Shown here one piece after another: positions 9,579-18,293 of a DNA stretch of 64,000 nucleotides. The notes beneath the pieces were generated by a model. The model was not told the origin of the DNA, did no database searches, and saw nothing but the letters and a program-made list of their open reading frames with translations. The position numbers were made by a program, and so were the translations under genes. Each line of letters opens with the position of its first letter. Position 1 is the stretch's first letter. Source of the DNA: Gammaproteobacteria bacterium (GTDB lineage: Bacteria > Pseudomonadota > Gammaproteobacteria > Pseudomonadales > Pseudohongiellaceae); the NCBI GenBank assembly GCA_002711845.1, contig PASF01000008.1, positions 186,001 through 250,000 of the forward strand. Direction: 5' to 3'.

Positions 9579-11498
9579 TTAATCAAGTGGCAGACTCACC
9601 GCCATCAGCCGGGTCACTGGCCCCGCCCCCACCGCCATGACAATATACTGTTTGCCATCAACCATATAGCTCATCGGCGTGCCCATCGGCGGCAAAGGCA
9701 GGTCGAGCTCGCTGAGCACCTCGCCTGTCATTTTTTCGTAGCTGCGCAGGACCGGACGACTGCCATCGAGTTGTGCCACAAACAACAGCGAGCGAGTCAG
9801 GAGCGGGCCATGACGACCGAAACTGCCGACCGGGCCAGGGTCCTCGATACCCAGGTCGATAATGCGCTGGCGGATACCTTCACCATGCGGCACCATCCAG
9901 CGGTGCTCACCGGTGTTCAGATCGATGGCGGTGATGCGGGCGTATGGCGGTTTGATCAGCGGCAGTCCCTGAGGACCATCAATACTGAAATTGCGATCGC
10001 GAATATAACCAAAATCGGATTCACCCGGCGCCGGTTTGCGCAGCCGAACAAAGCGCGGCACCGAGAACGACGGGATGTACATCATGCCGGTTTGCGGATC
10101 AACGGCAGCGCCGGTCCAGGTGGCGCCGCCACTGTAACCGGGGAAAATGATCACCCCACGCTCACTGGGCGGCGTGTACAGGGGGCCATAGTCGACATCG
10201 GCAATCAGATCCACCGCCTGCGCCCGCAACGCCGGGGTGAAGTCGATCAGGGTCGCATCCGATATACCCTGCGGCTCAAACGGTGCAGGTCGGGTCGGGA
10301 ATGGCTGGGTCGGTGACGTGCGTTCGCCGGGCACCCTGCTCTGTGGCACCGGCCTGTCCTCGATCGGCCATACCGGCTCACCGCTCAGACGGTCCAGCAC
10401 AAACACAAAGCCCTGCTTGGTGACCTGGGCAACGGCCTTGATATCACGACCATCCACGGTGATATCGACCAGATTGGGCGCCGCCGGCAAGTCATAATCC
10501 CACAGCCCGTGCCTGACCACCTGGAAATGCCACATCAGCTCGCCGGTGGCCGAATCCAGCGCTACCAGACTTTCTGCATGCTGGTTGTCACCCAGCCGGT
10601 GACCGCCGTACCAGTCATTGTTGGGCGTACTGGTAGGCAGGTAGACATAGCCGGTATCCGGGTCGGCGCTCATGGTGGTCCACACATTGGTAGCACCGGC
10701 CGTGCGCCAGGCCTGGTTTTCCCAGGTTTCCGAGCCAGGTTCGCCGGCCTGCGGAATGGTGTGGAATATCCAGCGCTGCTCGCCGGTACCTGCATCAAAG
10801 CCGCGTACATGGCCTGGTGGCAACTGATCCTGAAACAGTGGCCCGTCACTGATCGAAGAACCTACAACGATCACATCGTTGATGATCATCGGTGGCGAAA
10901 TTGCACCATACAGGCCAATCCGTGTTTCGCGGCCCAGTCCCTGCTTCAGATCGACAACACCATTATCCCCAAACGAAGTATCCGGCTGACCTGTGCGCGC
11001 ATTCAGCGACCATAACAGGCCATCGTTTGCCGCCATCAAAATGCGACCATCGCCGCCATCGTCCCACCAGGACACACCGCGATGATTGTTATTAAAATTG
11101 GGATGCCGGCCCCGTTGCCAGGAACCGGTATCAAATACCCAGCGCTGCTCACCGGTGGCTGCATCAATGGCGGCGACCTGGCCCAGGGAGGTGCTGACAT
11201 ACAGCACCCCGTCAATCATGATCGGCGTGGCTTTGTATTCGCCGGCACTGGCCCGGTCATCCTGGGCAAAGATGGCATTGTCCGGGGTATCCCAGACCCA
11301 CGCCACTTCCAGATTGTTAACATTGTCGGCATTGATCTGGGACAGCGGCACATATTTGCTGGAGGCCGCGTCGCTGCCATAAAAGCGCCACGCCTGCTGT
11401 TGCCCCGGGTCAGGCTGCGCCCCCGCCCCGGCCGCGGCCAGCAGGCTGCAGGCCAGCGCCCAGACCACCGGCAGTCGCCGTACCTTACGGCAAGGCAT
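9579..11498 (-). CDS. Periplasmic PQQ-dependent dehydrogenase (paralogue 2)
   Basis: A 639-residue quinoprotein with an N-terminal signal peptide (hydrophobic core to about residue 27, AGAGAQ cleavage region) and an eight-bladed propeller built from repeats ending in Trp-type motifs (for example GEQRWVFDTG, GEHRWMVPHG). It resembles the soluble propeller domain of membrane glucose dehydrogenase; there are no membrane helices. Substrate unknown. Its ATG lies inside the last codons of the upstream paralogue (14-base overlap), so the two are translationally coupled. Confidence 0.85.
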   Translation of the reverse strand: MPCRKVRRLPVVWALACSLLAAAGAGAQPDPGQQQAWRFYGSDAASSKYVPLSQINADNVNNLEVAWVWDTPDNAIFAQDDRASAGEYKATPIMIDGVLYVSTSLGQVAAIDAATGEQRWVFDTGSWQRGRHPNFNNNHRGVSWWDDGGDGRILMAANDGLLWSLNARTGQPDTSFGDNGVVDLKQGLGRETRIGLYGAISPPMIINDVIVVGSSISDGPLFQDQLPPGHVRGFDAGTGEQRWIFHTIPQAGEPGSETWENQAWRTAGATNVWTTMSADPDTGYVYLPTSTPNNDWYGGHRLGDNQHAESLVALDSATGELMWHFQVVRHGLWDYDLPAAPNLVDITVDGRDIKAVAQVTKQGFVFVLDRLSGEPVWPIEDRPVPQSRVPGERTSPTQPFPTRPAPFEPQGISDATLIDFTPALRAQAVDLIADVDYGPLYTPPSERGVIIFPGYSGGATWTGAAVDPQTGMMYIPSFSVPRFVRLRKPAPGESDFGYIRDRNFSIDGPQGLPLIKPPYARITAIDLNTGEHRWMVPHGEGIRQRIIDLGIEDPGPVGSFGRHGPLLTRSLLFVAQLDGSRPVLRSYEKMTGEVLSELDLPLPPMGTPMSYMVDGKQYIVMAVGAGPVTRLMAVSLPLD

Positions 11499-13380
11499 AA
11501 CTCACCACCGAGGCCTCGGTGCCGCCCCCCAGGGCAATGGCGATATACTGCTTGCCATCCACCATGTAGGTCATCGGGGTTGCGCTGGGCACTGATGGCA
11601 GATCAATTTCCGCAACCACGGCGCCGGTGGCTTTGTCGAAGGCACGCATCACCGAACGGCTGCCATCCTGCTGGGCTATGAACAGCAGGGTTCTGGTCAG
11701 TACCGGGCCGGTGCGCGAGGTGGACCCCACGGGACCTGGATCGACAATCCCCAGATCAATGATCCGCTGCCGCGGGCCCTCACCATGCGGCACCATCCAG
11801 ACATGGTCGCCGGTATTGAGGTCGATGGCGGTAATGCGGCCATACGGCGGCTTGGTCAGCGGCAGGCCTTGCGGGCCATTGACGGAGGTGACACCACCAC
11901 GGACAAAATCAAAATCGGACTGCCCCGGCTCAGGCTCGACCAGCTGCACCACGATCGGCGCGGTTGCTGACGGTATATACAACATGCCGGTTTCCGGATC
12001 GACCGCTGAACCCTGCCAGCCGCCACCACCGGCCCACCCTGGCAGATTGATGGTGCCGCGCTGGGACGGCGGCGTAAACAGCGGGCCATAGTCAAATTTT
12101 TCGATATTGGCCAGCGCCTCGGCCCGCAGTTCCGGGGTAAAATCGACCAGCGTGGCATCGGAAATACCCTGCAGATCAAACGGGGCCGGCCGGGTCGGAT
12201 GCGGCTGAGTGGGGGCTGCCCGCTCACCGGGCACGGTCGAGGCCGGCACCGGACGCTGCTCTATCGGCCACACCGGCTCACCGGTTTCCCGGTCCAGGAC
12301 ATACACAAAACCCTGCTTGGATATCTGCGCCAGCGCCTTGATATCACGGCCATCCACGGTAATATCCACCAGTGTCGGCGCTGCGGGCAGGTCATAGTCC
12401 CACAGGCCGTGCTCAACGGCCTGAAAATGCCAGACACGTTCGCCGGTCATGCCGTCAACGGCCACCAGCGATTCTGAAAACAGGTTGTCGCCCAGGCGAT
12501 GACCGCCGTACCAGTCATTGGTGGGTGTGCCAACCGGCAGGTAAACCAGACCCAGCTCCAGGTCTGCACTCATCTGCGTCCAGACGTTGGTATTGCCCAC
12601 CACTTCCCAGGACTGATGCTCCCAGGTGTCGTTGCCGAATTCGCCGTCCTGCGGAATGGTGTGGAAAATCCATGCCTGTTCACCGGTTTTGATGTTGTAG
12701 GCCCGCACATGTCCGGGGGGCGCCGACTGGAATGCCGGGCCATCATGGATGGACGACCCCACCACGACCAGATCGTGGAATATCAACGGCACGCCCATCA
12801 TGGTGTAGGCGGCACGGTTGATGTCACGTCCCAGTCCCAGCGCCAGATCGACCTTGCCCTGGTCACCAAATGCGGTGTCCAGTTCTCCGGTTGTGGCGTC
12901 CAGCGACCACATGTAGGCATCGTTGGAGTAGACCAGAATGCGCTCTTCGTCACCATCGGTCCAGTAGCCGACGCCACGGCTGTTGTATCCCAGGTTGGCA
13001 GGACGTCCCATCTCCCAGCCGCGGGTATCAAACACCCACAGCTCGTCACCGGTGACGCCATCTATGGCAGACACCCGGCCAAATGAGGTGTTGATATACA
13101 GCACCCCATTGACCTCTATCGGAGTGGCCTTGAAGGCGCCCGGCGTTGCCCGGTAATTCTCGGCGGCATGATTGGCAGCCACTGTGGCATTGTCGGGTGA
13201 TTGCCATTGCCAGGCCAGTTGCAGTTCAGCGACATTGTCGTGGTTTATCTGATCAAAGGGGGCGTACTTGCTGGAAGCCAGGTCGGAGCCGTAGTGGGTC
13301 CAGTCATCAGCGCCACTGGCTATGCTGAAGCCAAGGGTAAGCGCGGACACTGACAGGACCAGAGTCTTGGATACGTGCAT
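11485..13380 (-). CDS. Periplasmic PQQ-dependent dehydrogenase (paralogue 1)
   Basis: A 631-residue secreted quinoprotein, clearly a paralogue of the next gene: both share WTHYGSDLASSKY/WRFYGSDAASSKY near the N-terminus, WYGGHRLGDN, VEHGLWDYDLPAAP and PPYGRITAIDLNTG. A signal peptide covers about 23 residues. It uses PQQ to oxidise an alcohol or sugar in the periplasm and passes electrons to the respiratory chain; the acceptor and substrate cannot be read. No PQQ biosynthesis genes are in the window. First gene of the pair; upstream lies a 100-base gap to the GGDEF gene. Confidence 0.87.
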   Translation of the reverse strand: MHVSKTLVLSVSALTLGFSIASGADDWTHYGSDLASSKYAPFDQINHDNVAELQLAWQWQSPDNATVAANHAAENYRATPGAFKATPIEVNGVLYINTSFGRVSAIDGVTGDELWVFDTRGWEMGRPANLGYNSRGVGYWTDGDEERILVYSNDAYMWSLDATTGELDTAFGDQGKVDLALGLGRDINRAAYTMMGVPLIFHDLVVVGSSIHDGPAFQSAPPGHVRAYNIKTGEQAWIFHTIPQDGEFGNDTWEHQSWEVVGNTNVWTQMSADLELGLVYLPVGTPTNDWYGGHRLGDNLFSESLVAVDGMTGERVWHFQAVEHGLWDYDLPAAPTLVDITVDGRDIKALAQISKQGFVYVLDRETGEPVWPIEQRPVPASTVPGERAAPTQPHPTRPAPFDLQGISDATLVDFTPELRAEALANIEKFDYGPLFTPPSQRGTINLPGWAGGGGWQGSAVDPETGMLYIPSATAPIVVQLVEPEPGQSDFDFVRGGVTSVNGPQGLPLTKPPYGRITAIDLNTGDHVWMVPHGEGPRQRIIDLGIVDPGPVGSTSRTGPVLTRTLLFIAQQDGSRSVMRAFDKATGAVVAEIDLPSVPSATPMTYMVDGKQYIAIALGGGTEASVVSYALP

Positions 13381-13482
13381 GGACTGTTCTCTTTATAGTT
13401 ATAATTGACGGTCCGTCTGATACTACAACAAGATCACCGGTATAGGAATTGTTGCCCGGACGATTGCTCACCAGGGCAACGA

Positions 13483-15429
13483 TCAGGGGCCGATGGTCAG
13501 GCAGTTGCGCCCATGATGCTTGGATGCGTAGAGCCGGCTGTCAGCCTCGGCAATGACATCATTGACGCTGTCATGCCCGGCCTGCCAGCGCATCAGCCCG
13601 GCGCTGACCGTGACAACACCATGCACCGACTCGGGAAAGGCTATCGCCAGCCCGCGCACAGCGCCCATGATACGCTCAGCCGCACTGTCTACCGGGTCAG
13701 CCTCTGACCGGTTGAACAACACCGCCAGCTCCTCTCCCCCGTATCGATAGACCCTGTCCTCCTGACGAATGCTGGCACTGATGACGCTGGCAATCTGGCG
13801 AAGTACCTGATCGCCCTCCGCATGCCCATAGCTGTCGTTAAACAATTTGAAATGATCGACATCAATCAGCATCAGATGAAAGTCACCATGGCCCGCACTG
13901 GCTTCCCGGAACACCCGCGCCAGATCACGGTCAAAGGCCCGCCGGTTGTGAATGCCCAGCAGGCCATCGAGCAGACTGAGCTCGCGCAGATCACTGTTGG
14001 CCGCCTGCAGTTCACGTGTCCGCTCTGCGACAATACGCTCCAACGTGGCCTGGGAATCCCGGATACTGACAGCCATGTCGTAAAAGGTATTGGCCAGCAA
14101 GCCAACTTCATTTTTCAGCCCGCGCGGCAAGTTGACCCGCCCATCAGCGACACTGGCATAATCACCGCAACCGATACGTTGCGCCGCGTCGCGCAGCTGC
14201 GCAAGTGGTCGTTCCGCATCGCGGCGAATGATGACAACAATGATGGCAATCAGCAGCAACAACAGCACAACCCCGGTCACCATGACCGCCACCGCAGCCT
14301 GACTGGCCGAGGCCCGGATCAGGGAATCTGGGTAAACGGACACAAACCACCAGCCTGGCCCGGACAGTTCGCTGACGGCCAGCCAGGTATCGTCCTCCGG
14401 GTTCTGCACCAGTGACACCGCGCCGGGATTGCCACCCGTGGCCTCAGCAATCCGCTCATACATACGGACAACTGCCGGATCATCAATATTCGCCAGTGAC
14501 ATCTGGCCGACCCAGCGCCGGTCCGAGGCGGGCTCAGCAGGGTGTGCAATCAGATACCCGTCGTTGCGAAAGATCAGGTTGTACCCGCCTTCCGGCGTAT
14601 CCGTGACCAGCCTCTCCATCAGCGCGGTCAGTGAAACGTCGTGGCTGGGGTTGATCAGATGGCGACCGTCCAGATCCAGCGGCACCTGATAGGTCAGTGC
14701 CCATTCCCCAGCCGTCTCGTCGAAATACAGGCCGCTCCAGCCAGGCGTCCGGTCCGGATTCTCGGACTGCCGCATGGACCGGATCACACCCAGCTCATTC
14801 ATCGGCAGATCGGGCTCCGCTTCCAGCCCCCAGGGTGTCCCGGGCGCGTACAGCGCAATGGCATTCTCGGGGAACGTGACATGGACATTTTCAAACCGGT
14901 TGATCATCGCCGGGCCCAATTGCGCCAGCAAGCGCACCGACATCACCAGCCGGCGTTGCAAATCCGGGTCATCAACCGGCTGGTTGTTGCCGACAAAGCT
15001 GGTCAGGCCCTGATAATAAAGTCCATCCTCGGCATAGACCCCGTCATAAAACGCGCGCCGCATGCGCACGGCATTGTCCTGGTCCGTCTGGTAATAAGAC
15101 CAGAAATCACCTTCATCGACGCTTGTTTCGGACGTGTAAAGTCGCAGGAACTCATCACTGAATCGTGCCAGGTTCTCCTGGGCCAGCTCAAAGATGACGC
15201 TGTCATTGTGTGCCCGCTCAACAACCCAGTCACGCAAATTGTCCAGCAACCGGCGTTGGGTTTCGGTATGAATGAAAGTATAGGCCAGCGCCGTCAACGC
15301 GGCCACGACCAGACTTGCCGCCAGCACAATGCGCAGGAGCACACTGCGCATCAGCGAGCGTGAATAAGAAGTTCTGACCCTTGCCATGGCGGGACCTGCC
15401 TGTTTGTTCGTCCGTCTTGTATGATCCAT
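13483..15429 (-). CDS. Membrane-anchored diguanylate cyclase with periplasmic sensor domain
   Basis: Predicted to make c-di-GMP. Two membrane helices (near residues 30-50 and 375-400) frame a large periplasmic region of about 320 residues resembling a double-Cache sensor. A HAMP-like linker and a coiled coil (ATLERIVAERTRELQAANSDL) lead to a GGDEF domain with the signature YRYGGEELAVLF, so the active-site motif is GGEEL. The substrate-binding DVDHFKLFNDSYGHAEGD segment is intact, so activity is plausible. A start at 15387 (MARVRTSY) is possible; 15429 is the first ATG. The adjacent PQQ dehydrogenases are on the same strand but separated by 100 bases. Confidence 0.88.
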   Translation of the reverse strand: MDHTRRTNKQAGPAMARVRTSYSRSLMRSVLLRIVLAASLVVAALTALAYTFIHTETQRRLLDNLRDWVVERAHNDSVIFELAQENLARFSDEFLRLYTSETSVDEGDFWSYYQTDQDNAVRMRRAFYDGVYAEDGLYYQGLTSFVGNNQPVDDPDLQRRLVMSVRLLAQLGPAMINRFENVHVTFPENAIALYAPGTPWGLEAEPDLPMNELGVIRSMRQSENPDRTPGWSGLYFDETAGEWALTYQVPLDLDGRHLINPSHDVSLTALMERLVTDTPEGGYNLIFRNDGYLIAHPAEPASDRRWVGQMSLANIDDPAVVRMYERIAEATGGNPGAVSLVQNPEDDTWLAVSELSGPGWWFVSVYPDSLIRASASQAAVAVMVTGVVLLLLLIAIIVVIIRRDAERPLAQLRDAAQRIGCGDYASVADGRVNLPRGLKNEVGLLANTFYDMAVSIRDSQATLERIVAERTRELQAANSDLRELSLLDGLLGIHNRRAFDRDLARVFREASAGHGDFHLMLIDVDHFKLFNDSYGHAEGDQVLRQIASVISASIRQEDRVYRYGGEELAVLFNRSEADPVDSAAERIMGAVRGLAIAFPESVHGVVTVSAGLMRWQAGHDSVNDVIAEADSRLYASKHHGRNCLTIGP

Positions 15430-15547
15430 AATCACAGCTGAACTTGCCCACAGTCAAGCCACAGCGGACACCCAACAATATCCGTCAGCAGACACTTATC
15501 TGCTTGTATTTAAACCGGCCCTGATATACAGTTACGCGCCTTGAAAC

Positions 15548-15635
15548 GGTGAGGTGTCCGAGTGGCTGAAGGAGCACGCCTGGAAAGTGTGTATACGGAA
15601 ACGTATCGAGGGTTCGAATCCCTCCCTCACCGCCA
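15548..15635 (+). tRNA. tRNA-Ser(GGA), prophage attachment target
   Basis: An 88-nt class II tRNA: acceptor GGTGAGG/CCTCACC, anticodon loop CTGGAAA (anticodon GGA), long variable arm with stem ATACG/CGTAT, T arm GAGGG-TTCGAAT-CCCTC and encoded CCA. The 3' part (from about 15610) is the left copy of the att repeat, so the functional 3' end is now supplied by the prophage. A possible promoter (TTGTAT at 15504, TATACA at 15525) lies upstream. No terminator is visible before the convergent integrase gene. Confidence 0.96.
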
Positions 15636-15638
15636 CTA
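15610..15638 (+). repeat. attL core of the prophage (tRNA-Ser 3' end)
   Basis: A 29-base direct repeat shared with 28763-28791, differing at one base (C here, T at the right). It starts in the T loop and ends just past the CCA. With G7 of the tRNA the left copy forms a G-C pair (C66), while the right copy would form a G-U wobble. The left copy is thus compatible with a phage-supplied, tRNA-restoring 3' end. Confidence 0.88.
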
Positions 15639-15651
15639 TAAGCCTGCAAAA

Positions 15652-16686
15652 TCAATGTGTTAGAGTTTCTATTCCCTTCCCAGTGTCCACAAATTGACCG
15701 CATAAAGGGTTGATTGTCCGGGCTGATTCCAGGTGTCCAGGCGCAAGATGTGCATAGCGCATTGTCATTGTGATGCTGGCGTGTCCGAGTATTTTTTGCA
15801 GCGTCAAAATGTCCCCTCCGTTCTGGATGAAGTAACTGGCGAACGTGTGCCGCAATATGTGTGTGCTTTGGCCCCTTGGCAGTTTGAAGGTGAGCCGCGC
15901 TGCCATCCTGTCAAACGCTACCATGCAATCCCTGAATATCCAGTGCTGACCTGCCCGGCCATGCTCGAGTAATTGTTTCTGCAATTCTGCCGTGATCGGT
16001 ATGGTCCGGTTACGCTTGCCCTTTGTATCTGTGAAGGTGACAGAGCAATTCTTGACGCGATCAGTGGTCAGGGCTTCGGCTTCTCCCCATCGGCAGCCTG
16101 TTGACAGACAGAGGACGCACACCAGATACAAATCAGGGTTGCGGCTGGCTTTGGCCGCTGCCAGAATTTCCGTGATCTGTGCCGGTGTCAGGTACGACAG
16201 TTCGCGCTCTGATATCGTGATCGGCCGGATCTTCCCGAATGGATTGTTGTAGCTGATGTAGTCGGTTCGCAGCAGTTCATTAAAAACCGCGTTGCAGTAT
16301 CCCAGGTGATTATTAAGCGTCTTCGGGTTGGCCGGTTCGCCCTTCACTTTTTTATTTTTCCGGTAGCGGATGAAATCATCAGAGGTCATGCCGGCCGCTA
16401 TCGGGTCACGCATTTGATCGGCAATGGCCAGCAGTACCGATTTACGCCGCACTCCCTCTTTCAAAAAAATGCCGTGGTTCTGATGCCACAATTCAATCAG
16501 TTCACTGAATCGCCGGGTGTCGGCCGGTGTCGGGTTCCAGGGCAAACCCTGCGCAGCCTGACCGGTCACATACGCTTCAAACCGGTTAGCCTCTGCCCTT
16601 GTTTCAAAGCTGCGCCTGATCCGCTGGCCGTTGCGCCCGTCCGGGCGTAGGTCAACGTGCCATTTTCCGTTTTTCTTGGTGGGCAT
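15652..16686 (-). CDS. int: Prophage tyrosine recombinase (integrase)
   Basis: A 344-residue site-specific recombinase with an N-terminal arm-binding/SAM-like core and the complete catalytic set: R199 in STGCRWGE, K222/K224 in TDTKGKRN, H276-x-x-R279 in HILRHTF, H302 in LGHASITM and the nucleophile Y311 in MRYAHLAP. The stop codon lies 17 bases from the tRNA-Ser 3' end, the normal position for a tRNA-targeting integrase. The last codons contain an 18-base sequence repeated near attR, possibly an arm-type binding site. The start ATG overlaps the stop of the upstream gene (TGATG). Confidence 0.96.
   Translation of the reverse strand: MPTKKNGKWHVDLRPDGRNGQRIRRSFETRAEANRFEAYVTGQAAQGLPWNPTPADTRRFSELIELWHQNHGIFLKEGVRRKSVLLAIADQMRDPIAAGMTSDDFIRYRKNKKVKGEPANPKTLNNHLGYCNAVFNELLRTDYISYNNPFGKIRPITISERELSYLTPAQITEILAAAKASRNPDLYLVCVLCLSTGCRWGEAEALTTDRVKNCSVTFTDTKGKRNRTIPITAELQKQLLEHGRAGQHWIFRDCMVAFDRMAARLTFKLPRGQSTHILRHTFASYFIQNGGDILTLQKILGHASITMTMRYAHLAPGHLESARTINPLCGQFVDTGKGIETLTH
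15682..15699 (+). repeat. 18-base direct repeat, left copy (putative integrase arm site)
   Basis: agtgtccacaaattgacc occurs here, within the 3' end of int, and again at 28651-28668 just inside attR. The copies sit about 45 and 95 bases inside the respective att cores, in the same orientation. Positions fit arm-type integrase sites; function is inferred. Confidence 0.6.
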
Positions 16687-17075
16687 CAGGGGAGTATTTT
16701 GAACAGCGTAAACTTTGCGCCCTCTTCATAGTCCCTGAAGCAACGGACCCGTGCGCGAAGTTCGCACTGCGTGACAGTGACAACGGGCTGGTTGAAATTA
16801 AAGTCAATATTGAGCGAGAAAGTACCGGATTCGAATATTGATGATGTGTCTGCTTGGTGGCCAGATAGTGAGCCGCCAGTGGCTGTCCAGTTCTCACTGT
16901 TCATATCCAGCAGCGCCACAATGATGCTGTTGTCATTGGTATTGTGGTGAACAGAAAAATAGTTTGTCGTCGTTGCGCTGGTGCCCAGGTAAACGCCGGA
17001 ATAATCGGTTTGAGCTGACGCTACGTGCGAGAAGGCTGAAGCTGTGAGTAACGCGATGATTGCCAGGTATTTCAT
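16686..17075 (-). CDS. Predicted secreted protein of the lysogeny region (unknown function)
   Basis: A 129-residue protein with a clear Sec signal peptide (MKYLAIIALLTASAFSHVASAQ) and a small beta-rich mature part of about 107 residues with two cysteines (QCELRARVRC) that could pair in the periplasm. It has a good ribosome binding site (GGGAAC) and its TGA overlaps the integrase ATG, so it is co-expressed with int in the lysogen. I recognise no family. Position suggests a lysogenic conversion or superinfection-exclusion factor, which is inference only. Confidence 0.7.
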   Translation of the reverse strand: MKYLAIIALLTASAFSHVASAQTDYSGVYLGTSATTTNYFSVHHNTNDNSIIVALLDMNSENWTATGGSLSGHQADTSSIFESGTFSLNIDFNFNQPVVTVTQCELRARVRCFRDYEEGAKFTLFKILP

Positions 17076-17160
17076 GATGTGTTCCCTTTTTGTTGTCGAC
17101 CTTTACTGATCCATCTTTCATGAATTTTGGCCGCGAGTGCATACCCTTTGCGGGACGCGG

Positions 17161-17418
17161 CTATGCGGTTCGCTGTTGTTCGATTTCCGGGCTTACCTGC
17201 CCTGCTTCAGGGGCTGTCTGATCCGTCATCAGCCATAAAGTGTATTTCTGGAATTGCGGGTGCTGCGTAATTTTCAGCAGTTCCTTGCCTCCGGGGGTGC
17301 TGCGGCCGGACTCGTAGTGCCTTAGCGTTCCCATATTGATGCCCGTTTCAACAGCAAAGTTGAATTGCGACAGGGCTTCCGCTTCCCTCATTTTTTTTAT
17401 CTTTACGCCAATATCCAT
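17161..17418 (-). CDS. Prophage repressor-like XRE helix-turn-helix protein
   Basis: An 85-residue protein whose first 60 residues form an XRE/Cro-type helix-turn-helix: SQFNFAVETGINMGTLRHYESGR. There is no C-terminal peptidase (LexA-like) domain, so it would not be RecA-cleavable like lambda CI. It is divergent from the Cox-like gene across a 120-base control region, the layout of a lysis/lysogeny switch. Confidence 0.85.
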   Translation of the reverse strand: MDIGVKIKKMREAEALSQFNFAVETGINMGTLRHYESGRSTPGGKELLKITQHPQFQKYTLWLMTDQTAPEAGQVSPEIEQQRTA

Positions 17419-17538
17419 AGAAAATATCTATTTGCACGTACAAATATGCACGGTTAGTATGAATCCGAGCGTACAGATTGGTGCAGTACGCACACTATGA
17501 CCCACTTGTGAGCATAACAGTCAGAGAGTACCCCAAAA
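17419..17538. promoter_or_regulatory. Divergent switch region of the prophage (putative operators)
   Basis: This 120-base gap separates the repressor (left) from the early operon (right). It holds an inverted repeat GCGTAC/GTACGC (17469-17474 and 17486-17491), a direct repeat TGCACG (17433-17438 and 17447-17452) next to the imperfect palindrome TTTGCACGTACAAA (17431-17444), and GTGC/GCAC arms at 17481-17493. These are candidate repressor and Cox sites. I cannot place promoters with confidence. Confidence 0.55.
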
Positions 17539-17775
17539 ATGACGGGCTTGAACATAGTTTTAGATTCTCCCTATCTGTCGCCTGAAGAGTTTTCCCGGCG
17601 TACCGGAACACCAATCAGAACAGTGCAAAAGCGCATTCAGTCGGGTGAATTGCCAGCTGACAGTCTGACGCTGGACGCCAACAAGGTCGGTGGCAGTACC
17701 AAGTACATCAACATGGTCAAGCTGTATCAGATGGCTGCTTCATCCTCTTTTGTACACCCACGTCTTAGACCCTAG
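17539..17775 (+). CDS. Cox/excisionase-like DNA-binding protein
   Basis: A 78-residue protein, first gene of the rightward early operon. The segment YLSPEEFSRRTGTPIRTVQKRIQSGELPA is a MerR/excisionase-type helix-turn-helix as found in P2 Cox and related phage regulators. Such proteins repress the lysogenic promoter and help excision. Its opposite orientation to the repressor and integrase genes supports this. ATG start with only a weak ribosome binding site. Confidence 0.72.
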   Translation: MTGLNIVLDSPYLSPEEFSRRTGTPIRTVQKRIQSGELPADSLTLDANKVGGSTKYINMVKLYQMAASSSFVHPRLRP

Positions 17776-17805
17776 ACCCCTGAGAGTTAATCGGAGCTGA
17801 ACATT

Positions 17806-18084
17806 ATGGATTCTTTTTTGATCAAGCACGGTGCCGTTATCGCCCTGTCCTCAATCGCTGGCCGGGTGCCTGACCTTCCTGCATGGCAGACCCATAGGCT
17901 GACAGAAATCATTGTTGGGCTGGAAAAACCGATCCATGAAGTGACGTTGGGTGAGTTGCAGCGGGCAATGGCTGTAATGGCCACTGAGTTCGGTGAGCCG
18001 TTTGAGTTGCCTGAAATGGTCACTCTGCACCCTGACAGCATGCCCCGGCGTATGGCTGATCTGCGTCAGGCGGTGGCGTCATGA
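17806..18084 (+). CDS. Hypothetical early prophage protein (92 aa)
   Basis: No family recognised. The protein is mostly helical, without a signal peptide or membrane segment. It has an ATG start and overlaps the next gene by four bases (ATGA), marking it as part of the early operon leading to the replication gene. Confidence 0.7.
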   Translation: MDSFLIKHGAVIALSSIAGRVPDLPAWQTHRLTEIIVGLEKPIHEVTLGELQRAMAVMATEFGEPFELPEMVTLHPDSMPRRMADLRQAVAS

Positions 18085-18293
18085 GGGGAGATAAGGAGTT
18101 TACGGCCGAGCTGACATATCAGGCTGAAGTGTTGGCAGCATATGCCATGAAATTTGCAAAGCTGGCCACGATGACTGCGCATCAACTGGATATGGTGGCA
18201 GTTATTGCAACCGACAATGATGCGGGCGCGTCAATAGCGCATATCAATCTGCTGGAATTGGATGATGCAATCGAGCTGGTGCTTGCCTCATGA
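18081..18293 (+). CDS. Hypothetical early prophage protein (70 aa)
   Basis: Small, acidic, helical protein of unknown function in the early operon. Start and stop both overlap neighbours by four bases (ATGA at 18081 and at 18290), which supports real translation. Confidence 0.65.
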   Translation: MRGDKEFTAELTYQAEVLAAYAMKFAKLATMTAHQLDMVAVIATDNDAGASIAHINLLELDDAIELVLAS

